A DNA stretch of 64,000 bases, from NCBI RefSeq assembly GCF_900107375.1, contig NZ_FNPT01000006.1, forward strand, positions 124,001-188,000, written 5' to 3'. How positions within the stretch are numbered: the stretch's first letter is position 1; each line of letters starts with the position of its first letter. Source of the stretch: Lysobacter sp. yr284. Its GTDB lineage: Bacteria; Pseudomonadota; Gammaproteobacteria; Xanthomonadales; Xanthomonadaceae. Below are positions 58,573 to 64,000 of the stretch, one piece after another. Made by a program: the position numbers and the translations under genes. Under the pieces are notes generated by a model. The model was not told where the DNA came from. It saw only the letters and a list, made by a program, of their open reading frames with translations, and ran no database searches.

Positions 58573-60647
58573 CGGATGCGGCTCTTCAACGATTCTTCGA
58601 TCTGGATCAGCACGAGCAACTGCATGATTCCGCTCATGCCCCCTTCCCACTGCGGGCGGATGTCGAGCATCTCCTCCAGCCCCGGCACCAGCGTGTGCGC
58701 GGCCATGGCGATGTCGTCGGCGTCGACCTCGCCCTCGATGCTCATTTCCACCTCGCTGCCGTCCTCGCTGGACTGCACGTCCAGGTGCAGGCCGCAAATG
58801 CCGATCAGGATCCGCGCCAGGCGTTCGTGCGAGGTGCCGTTGCGGATCAGCGCGACCAGCTTCAGCCGCACGTGTTCGAGCGCGTCGCCGGTTTCCAACT
58901 GGCGCGCGTTGACCGGCTCCAGCCGCAGCACCAGCCGCGCCAGGCTGCGCTGCGGATGGATGTGCAGGCGCGAGTCGGCCATGCGCTTCTCGATCGAGGC
59001 CAGCACGGTCGCCATCGGGTGGCCGCGCTGGTGCACGTCGCGCTCGATCTTCCAGGCCCGGCGCAGGCGTTCGTCGAGGTCGAGGAACACCGACACGTCG
59101 AAGCGCTCGCGCAGCCCGCGCATGTGCAGCGCGTGCAGGCCCGAGGCGATCACCACGTCGTTCTTGTCGATCCGGGTCGGCGCGGTGAAGCGGCCGGCGC
59201 CGTGGTCGTAGTGGCGGCACAGGATCGGCTTGCCGTCCATCAGCGCCAGCACGTCGTTGTTGAAGCGCTGCAGGTCGTTGGCGCGCGGATTGAGGTGGGT
59301 CAGGCCCTTCCACATCGGCGCGTAGCGGTCCCAGACGTGGTAGTCGTCGCCGGACACGTGCACCACCGAGTGCTCGCCGAAGATCCCGGCGAGCGCGCGG
59401 CTGAGGGTGTCCTTGCCCGAGCCCGAATCGCCGGCGATGCCCAGCGTCACCGGCTTCTGCGCGATGCGGTAGTAGTCGTTGCGCGCGACACGCTCGCGCA
59501 GCATCTGCACCAGCAGCACCAGCCCGGCGGCGACGATCAGGGTGTAGGCCAGCGAATGCAGGTGCGGGCTCAGCGCGCCGCCGACCGCGGCCAGGCGCGC
59601 GGCCGGGTCGAGCCCGGTCCACGGCAGCGCGGCGCCGCTGGAATAGACCAGGTGCATGGCGATCAGCAGGACCGAGAACACCGCGGTCAGCACCCGCGCG
59701 CCGCGATCGCTGTGCAGCTGGTGGGCGACCAGGAACGGCACCAGCCACAGGTACCAGCCCGGCGGCGCGGGCGTGGCCAGCACCACCAGGAAGAACGCCA
59801 GCCCGGTTGCGGCGACCAGCAGCTCGAAGCTGATCCGGCGCAGCCGCCACAGGCCGTAGATCGCCAGCAGGTACAGCAGCGGGGTCAGGTAGACGCGCAG
59901 GTCGTGGCCCAGCGGCAGGGCCAGGTCGAACAATCGCAGCGATTCGGGCGTGCCGAACACCATGCGCACGAACCCCGGCGAGGCCAGCCACGGCGCCAGC
60001 GACAGCAGCGCGGTGACGGCGAAGCCCTGCGCGAACGGCCGCAACAGCCCGCGCAGGCGCTTGTTGCGCCACAGGTAGATCGCCAGCACCGGCGCGGCCA
60101 GCAGCATGCTGAACTTGGCCGCGAACGCCAGCCCCAGGGCGACGCCGCCGCGCAGCACCCGGTACTCGCGCAGCGACAGCAGCGCCCACAGCAGCAGCGC
60201 CACCGGCACGATGTCGGTCTGGCCGTTCCAGTAGGTCACGTACAGCGCGATCGGCGACCACCAGTACAGCCACAGCAGCATGCGCGGGCGCTGCGGCCAC
60301 AGCCGCAGCAGCAGGTACAAGGTGGCCAGATCGAAACCGAGCAGGCCCAGGCGGAAGCCGATGCCGGTCAGTTCCGGAATCCCCGCCAGGGTCGCCGCGA
60401 GCAGGCCCAGCGCGGTGCCGGGCAGGTGCGCCAGCAGCATCGCCGGGCCGTAGGGATAGGCCATCGGGTCGCCGCCGGCGGCGAGGAAGGCCGACCACGG
60501 GTCCAGCGCCGGATGGGCGATGGCGCTGGCGACGAACGGCACGAACCACTGCTGCTGGATTTGCGGTGCCAGCAGCACCGCCAGCGCCAGCTTCAACAGC
60601 AGGCCGAACCGGAACACCGGGTCGCGCCAGATCCGGTCCGCGTTCAT
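58569..60647 (-). CDS. Membrane glycosyltransferase fused to a uridine-kinase-like P-loop kinase
   Basis: A 692-residue protein made of two parts. Residues about 1-395 are an integral-membrane GT-C-like region of ten or more helices (for example MLLWLYWWSPIALYVTYWNGQTDIVPVALLLWAL), resembling GT87/mannosyltransferases. From about 400 comes a soluble kinase: PVTLGIAGDSGSGKDTLSRAL (Walker A, about 399-416), then VVHVSGDDYHVWDRYAPMWKGLTHLNPRANDL, characteristic of the uridine kinase/phosphoribulokinase group, with VIASGLHALHMRGLRERFDVSVFLDLDERLRRAWKIERD, and a further 100-residue tail (in pieces). This fusion is unusual. The kinase could phosphorylate a nucleoside, polyol or lipid-linked sugar. 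Stop and start overlap neighbours on both sides. Confidence 0.82.
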   Translation of the reverse strand: MNADRIWRDPVFRFGLLLKLALAVLLAPQIQQQWFVPFVASAIAHPALDPWSAFLAAGGDPMAYPYGPAMLLAHLPGTALGLLAATLAGIPELTGIGFRLGLLGFDLATLYLLLRLWPQRPRMLLWLYWWSPIALYVTYWNGQTDIVPVALLLWALLSLREYRVLRGGVALGLAFAAKFSMLLAAPVLAIYLWRNKRLRGLLRPFAQGFAVTALLSLAPWLASPGFVRMVFGTPESLRLFDLALPLGHDLRVYLTPLLYLLAIYGLWRLRRISFELLVAATGLAFFLVVLATPAPPGWYLWLVPFLVAHQLHSDRGARVLTAVFSVLLIAMHLVYSSGAALPWTGLDPAARLAAVGGALSPHLHSLAYTLIVAAGLVLLVQMLRERVARNDYYRIAQKPVTLGIAGDSGSGKDTLSRALAGIFGEHSVVHVSGDDYHVWDRYAPMWKGLTHLNPRANDLQRFNNDVLALMDGKPILCRHYDHGAGRFTAPTRIDKNDVVIASGLHALHMRGLRERFDVSVFLDLDERLRRAWKIERDVHQRGHPMATVLASIEKRMADSRLHIHPQRSLARLVLRLEPVNARQLETGDALEHVRLKLVALIRNGTSHERLARILIGICGLHLDVQSSEDGSEVEMSIEGEVDADDIAMAAHTLVPGLEEMLDIRPQWEGGMSGIMQLLVLIQIEESLKSRIR

Positions 60648-61231
60648 CGCCACAGCTCCGGTTCCTTGGTGCATACCGCTTCGGCGGCGATGCCTTCGCG
60701 CGCCAGCAGCGCGCGCAGGGCCGGGATCTCGCTGCGGGCGTCGCGCCCTTGCAGTTCGGGCGAGACCAGGCACAGCTTGAACCCGGCGTCCTGCAGCCGC
60801 CGCGCCTGCGCGCCGTCGAGCGGGAAACGGGTGAAGCAGTCCACCCACACCCACTGGATGCGCCCGGCCAGGCTCAGCGCGGTATCGATGGATTCGAACT
60901 CCGACACCCGCACCGCGCAGCGCGATTCGCCGCGGTGGGCGGTGCGCACCAGGAACGGGAAGGACTGGTCGAGGAAGAAATAGTCCTCGATGCCGCGCTC
61001 GCGCATCAGCGCGATCAGGCGCTCCTCCAGGCCTTCTTCCTTGACGTTGAGGATCAAGGTGCGGTGGCGGAAACCGGCCAGCCAGTCCTCGAAGCGTTCG
61101 CCGTCGGCGAAGGCGTCGTGGTGGATGATCAGTTCCTCGCCGCGGCTGCGCAGGTCGAGCTCGATGCCCAGGTCCGCGGGCGTGGCCTGCAGTTCGGCCA
61201 GGGTGTTGCGGCGGTGGCGGATCACGATCAT
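60644..61231 (-). CDS. Glycerophosphodiester phosphodiesterase-like protein (short)
   Basis: A 195-residue protein. It begins MIVIRHRRNTLAELQATPADLGIELDLRSRGEELIIHHD, which gives the first His, the Glu-x-Asp-x-Arg metal site and the His-His-Asp of GDPD TIM barrels. TLILNVKEEGLEE is the next strand with its Lys; ERGIEDYFFLDQSFPFL follows. It is shorter than full GDPD enzymes (about 240-260) and lacks the usual Pro-Asp after His-Asp, so it may be a divergent hydrolase or act on another phosphodiester. Overlap of four bases with both flanking genes shows it belongs to the operon. Confidence 0.78.
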   Translation of the reverse strand: MIVIRHRRNTLAELQATPADLGIELDLRSRGEELIIHHDAFADGERFEDWLAGFRHRTLILNVKEEGLEERLIALMRERGIEDYFFLDQSFPFLVRTAHRGESRCAVRVSEFESIDTALSLAGRIQWVWVDCFTRFPLDGAQARRLQDAGFKLCLVSPELQGRDARSEIPALRALLAREGIAAEAVCTKEPELWR

Positions 61232-62418
61232 GCCCGGCGCTCCCGCAGTTCGCGGCGCAGGCGCAGGCTGAAATCGACGGTGCGCTTGATGAAGCGCAGC
61301 TTGGCCCGCCAGTTGACGTTCCAGTGCGAGTGGCCGTGCGCGCGTTCGCCGAAGCGTACCGGGAAGCGGCGCACGCGCAGGCCCTGGCGCAGCGCCTGGT
61401 GGTAGGCGTACAGGTCCAGGGCGAAATCCTGCGGCGGATCGCGCCAGGTGTCGAAGAAGGCGCGCGGGAACAGGGTCGGCTGGGCGTTGATGTCCCACAT
61501 GCGCCGGCCCAGCAGCACGGTCTCGAACGCCGACATGCCGACGGTGAAGGCGACGTCGGCCAGCGGCCGGCCGTAGCGGCGGCCCTTGACGAACAACCGC
61601 TGCGGATCGGCGTCGGCGTCGAACCATTGCAGGCCGCGCAGCGCATCGAACGGGTCGGTCTGCATGTCGGCGTGGGTCCAGCCGATCACCTCGCCGCGCG
61701 CCGCGCGCAGGCCGGCGAGGATGCCGTGGCCGTAGCCCTGGTTGACCTCGACCCGCACGCTGCGGATGCGCGACTGGCCGGCGAGCAGCTGCGCCAGCAC
61801 CGCCGGGCTGTCGTCGCTGGAACCGTTGTCGACCAGCACCGCCTCGACCCGCTCGTCGCGGAAGGTCTCGCGCAGGCGCGCCACCAGCAGCGGCAGGTTG
61901 GCGGCTTCGTTGTAGCAGGGGATCACCAGCGACAAAGTGGTGCGCGCGCCCGCGGCCTCGTGGCCGCCGGGCAGGGGCTTCGGCGCATCGGCGCGTGCGG
62001 GATCGGCGCCGAACACGAACAGCTTGAGGCCGACGAAGTTCATCGCCGCGGAGACTCCGGTGGCGGCGACGAACGCCAGCGCCAGCGCGATCTCGCCGCG
62101 GCCGAGCACGGCCAGCGCCAGCGCGTTGACCGCCACGTTGGCCGCCAGCGCGACCGCGTAGACGGCGAGGAAGCCGAGCAGCTCGCGCGGATGCCAGCGT
62201 GCGCCGACCCGGAAGGTGAAGGCGCGGTTGGCGAAATAGCCGAAGGCGGCGCCGGCGACGTAGCCGGCGGTCTTGGCCGGATGCACCTCCAGCGCCAGCC
62301 ACAGCAGGCCGCGATAGACCGCGAAGTCGATCGCCACCGCGGTGAAGCCGACGAGCAGGAAACGCGCCAGTTCGCCGCGCAGGCGCGAGGTCGCGGCGGG
62401 CGCGGGCAGGGCGTTCAC
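61228..62418 (-). CDS. GtrA-GT2 fusion glycosyltransferase
   Basis: A 396-residue protein started by GTG overlapping the previous stop. Residues about 10-135 are a GtrA-like four-helix domain (ELARFLLVGFTAVAIDFAVYRGLLWL, YFANRAFTFRVG, AATGVSAAMNFVGLKLFVF, in pieces), involved in flipping polyprenyl-phosphate sugars. Residues about 160-395 are a GT-A family 2 enzyme: LSLVIPCYNEAANLPLLV, AVLVDNGSSDDSP, ARGEVIGWTHADMQTDP with the metal-binding Asp-x-Asp-like site, then a C-terminal region with RRMWDINAQPTLFPR. Similar to dolichyl-phosphate mannose synthase types. The fusion couples synthesis of a lipid-linked sugar to its transfer across the membrane. Confidence 0.87.
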   Translation of the reverse strand: MNALPAPAATSRLRGELARFLLVGFTAVAIDFAVYRGLLWLALEVHPAKTAGYVAGAAFGYFANRAFTFRVGARWHPRELLGFLAVYAVALAANVAVNALALAVLGRGEIALALAFVAATGVSAAMNFVGLKLFVFGADPARADAPKPLPGGHEAAGARTTLSLVIPCYNEAANLPLLVARLRETFRDERVEAVLVDNGSSDDSPAVLAQLLAGQSRIRSVRVEVNQGYGHGILAGLRAARGEVIGWTHADMQTDPFDALRGLQWFDADADPQRLFVKGRRYGRPLADVAFTVGMSAFETVLLGRRMWDINAQPTLFPRAFFDTWRDPPQDFALDLYAYHQALRQGLRVRRFPVRFGERAHGHSHWNVNWRAKLRFIKRTVDFSLRLRRELRERRA

Positions 62419-64000
62419 CACGTCGCCCGCTCCGGCTGGCGCATGCGGTAGCGCTGTTCCAGCGCCGCGCGCGCCGGCTCGGCCACGCGCGGATCGCGTT
62501 CGAGCCGGTACGGGTGCGCCGGCCACTTGTGGAAGCACGATTGCCAGTACTCGTAGGTGCGCAGGTCGTCCGGCGTGCCCCAGCACAGGTAGTGCGAAAC
62601 CTCGAACACCTTGCAGCGCAGGCCCTGCGCCAGCGCATCGTTGATGCAGGTATCGACGTAGAACTCGCCGTTGACCCGGCCGTCGCGCGCGATCATCGCC
62701 TGCGCGGCGGCGACGAAGTCGGCGGCGCGGCGGAAGGTGAAGGTGCCGAGCACGATCGGGTCGTTGGCCGGATCGGCCAGCGGCTGCTTGACCGAGACCG
62801 CGCGCACCGCGCCGTCGGCCTCGTCGACCCAGCCGTAGTGCTGCGGGCGCCGCGCCGCGCCGGGATAGCCGCGCGCCGTCCACACCAGCACGTCGGCCGA
62901 CTCGTCGGCCAGCGCCTGCGCCAGCGCGTCGGCGTCGAACACCGCGCCGTTGTCGCAGGCGCCGATGGTCAATGGCTGTTCCAGGTCGATCCCGTCCAGG
63001 CCGAGCAGGCAGGTGCGGGCCTGGCCGTCGGTGACTTGCTCCAGGTCGATCTGCGCGCTGCCGGGAAAGCGCGCGCGCAGGGCCTCGCCGATGCGCTCGC
63101 GCCCGGGAATGTCGCGGCGCTGCACGAACACGCGCTGCGCCGGCTGCGGCAGGTCGCGCGCGGCCTGCACCACCATCGCCTCGCCGGAGACCTCGATCAG
63201 CGGCTTGGGATCGGCGTAGCCTTCGGCGGCGAAGCGCGAGCCCAGCCCGGCCATCGGCACCATCACCGCGCCGCGCTGGCGCGGCGGCGGCTGCGCGCGC
63301 GCAGGATCGGCGATGCGGCGGAACGCGTCGGACCAGTAACGGTATTCTTCCAGGTCCTGCGGCGTGCCCCACTGCATGAAGTGATTGAGCTCGTACACCG
63401 CGATGCGGCGGCCGTCCTCCAGCAAGGGCTTGTAGGCCAGGCTGACGTAGCGCTCGCCGCCCAGTTCCAGGTCCGGCCGCGCCATGGTCCGCTCGAACGC
63501 GTCGCGCATCAGCGCGGCGGAGGCGAAGTAATAGCTGCCGCTGGAGGCGTATTCGCTGCGCGGCTGGTCGGTGTAGGGCTTCTTTTCCTGGATGTCGAGC
63601 ACGCGGCCGCGCTCGCTGCGCACGTAGGCGTAGTTGGTCGAGCCCATCATGTGCGGGTGGAAGCCGGTGTAGCAGGGGATCGCGCCGTCGCAGCCGCTTT
63701 CGCTCATCGCGCGCTTGAAGTCGGCGTAGTCCCAGCTGCAGGTGAAGTCGCAGTAGTTCACCAGCGTCGGCGCGTGCGGGTCCAGGTAGTCGATCGCCTG
63801 CAGCACCGCGTTGACCGGGCCGAGCTTGTGCGGCGCGATCGCGACCACGCGCCCGCTCGGGCAGTACTGCGCGAGCAGGTCGGCCATGCGGTAGGACGGT
63901 TCTTCCAGGTGGTCGCGGTTGCACACGAACACGAACTCGGTTTCGCCCGGGAACATGTCGACCACGTGGGCGACGATGGGCTTGCCCTCGACTTCGATCA
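62415..64000 (-). CDS. Tandem nucleotidyltransferase-domain protein (5' end outside window)
   Basis: At least 528 residues visible; the N-terminus lies past the right edge. Two sugar-phosphate nucleotidyltransferase domains follow each other. The first, missing its start, shows IEVEGKPIVAHVVDMF, VFVCNRDHLEEPSY, LVNYCDFTCSWD and KKPYTDQPRSEYASSGSYYF. The second begins about residue 246 of the visible C-terminal 516 with MVPMAGLGSRFAAEGYADPKPLIEV, the canonical Gly-x-Gly-x-Arg-Phe nucleotide loop, then GACDNGAVFD, GWVDE and GTFTFRRAADF. Each ends with a WGTP motif (QWGTPQDL, CWGTPDDL). Both may be active, giving an activated sugar or alditol. First visible gene of the operon. Confidence 0.85.
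   Translation of the reverse strand, partial: IEVEGKPIVAHVVDMFPGETEFVFVCNRDHLEEPSYRMADLLAQYCPSGRVVAIAPHKLGPVNAVLQAIDYLDPHAPTLVNYCDFTCSWDYADFKRAMSESGCDGAIPCYTGFHPHMMGSTNYAYVRSERGRVLDIQEKKPYTDQPRSEYASSGSYYFASAALMRDAFERTMARPDLELGGERYVSLAYKPLLEDGRRIAVYELNHFMQWGTPQDLEEYRYWSDAFRRIADPARAQPPPRQRGAVMVPMAGLGSRFAAEGYADPKPLIEVSGEAMVVQAARDLPQPAQRVFVQRRDIPGRERIGEALRARFPGSAQIDLEQVTDGQARTCLLGLDGIDLEQPLTIGACDNGAVFDADALAQALADESADVLVWTARGYPGAARRPQHYGWVDEADGAVRAVSVKQPLADPANDPIVLGTFTFRRAADFVAAAQAMIARDGRVNGEFYVDTCINDALAQGLRCKVFEVSHYLCWGTPDDLRTYEYWQSCFHKWPAHPYRLERDPRVAEPARAALEQRYRMRQPERATW

Overview
The window is a very GC-rich (roughly 70%) bacterial chromosome segment. Protein content points to a Lysobacter-like member of the Xanthomonadaceae: many secreted hydrolases, a GH16 glucanase with a CBM6, a kexin-like S8 protease, FabV, DUF3348/DUF802/DUF2894 genes and a REP hairpin of the type common in Xanthomonas and Stenotrophomonas. 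Species is inferred, not shown. I saw no rRNA, tRNA, CRISPR array, complete insertion sequence or prophage.

Layout. 0-13.4 kb: a nuclease-fold protein, an AI-2E family permease, two small proteins that look like detached IS5-type transposase N-terminal domains, an orphan fimbrial subunit, a kexin-like protease with a secreted partner, a HAF beta-propeller protein ending in a ShK-like cysteine domain, a GH16 glucanase, a methyltransferase and a signal peptidase paralogue. 13.4-31 kb: ricin-type lectin, RidA/LysR pair, RND efflux pump, ArgP/ArgO pair, RlpA-like protein, a frameshifted cysteine-rich peptide gene and three large effector-like proteins without signal peptides (15.8, 23.5 and 28.1 kb). 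31-39 kb: an ECF sigma/putative anti-sigma operon divergent from a beta-lactamase-fold hydrolase across a 22-bp inverted repeat, AraC/VOC genes, a lipocalin-like protein, small membrane proteins and an esterase. 39-43.6 kb: a tight four-gene operon encoding a MotA/TolQ-like and a MotB/OmpA-like protein with DUF3348 and DUF2894 partners, i.e. a predicted ion-driven envelope motor. 43.6-48.4 kb: TetR/O-methyltransferase pair and a three-gene group (methyltransferase, FemAB/GNAT-like transferase, FAD oxidase) that looks like a small biosynthetic unit. 48.8-53.8 kb: two secreted unknowns, fabV, an acyltransferase and a small DUF4926-like protein. 53.9-64 kb: a minus-strand operon for a surface glycan or glycolipid, with start/stop overlaps at most junctions and several fusions (tandem nucleotidyltransferase, GtrA-GT2, membrane glycosyltransferase-kinase), plus a phosphodiesterase, a HAD phosphatase, a GT87 protein and a DUF5916 outer-membrane protein.

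The strongest candidates for new biology are the motor operon at 39.0-43.6 kb, the effector-like family sharing an N-terminal module, the protease plus partner pair, the HAF-ShK protein and the fusion-rich glycan locus. All functional statements come from reading motifs and from memory of families; no database search was possible.
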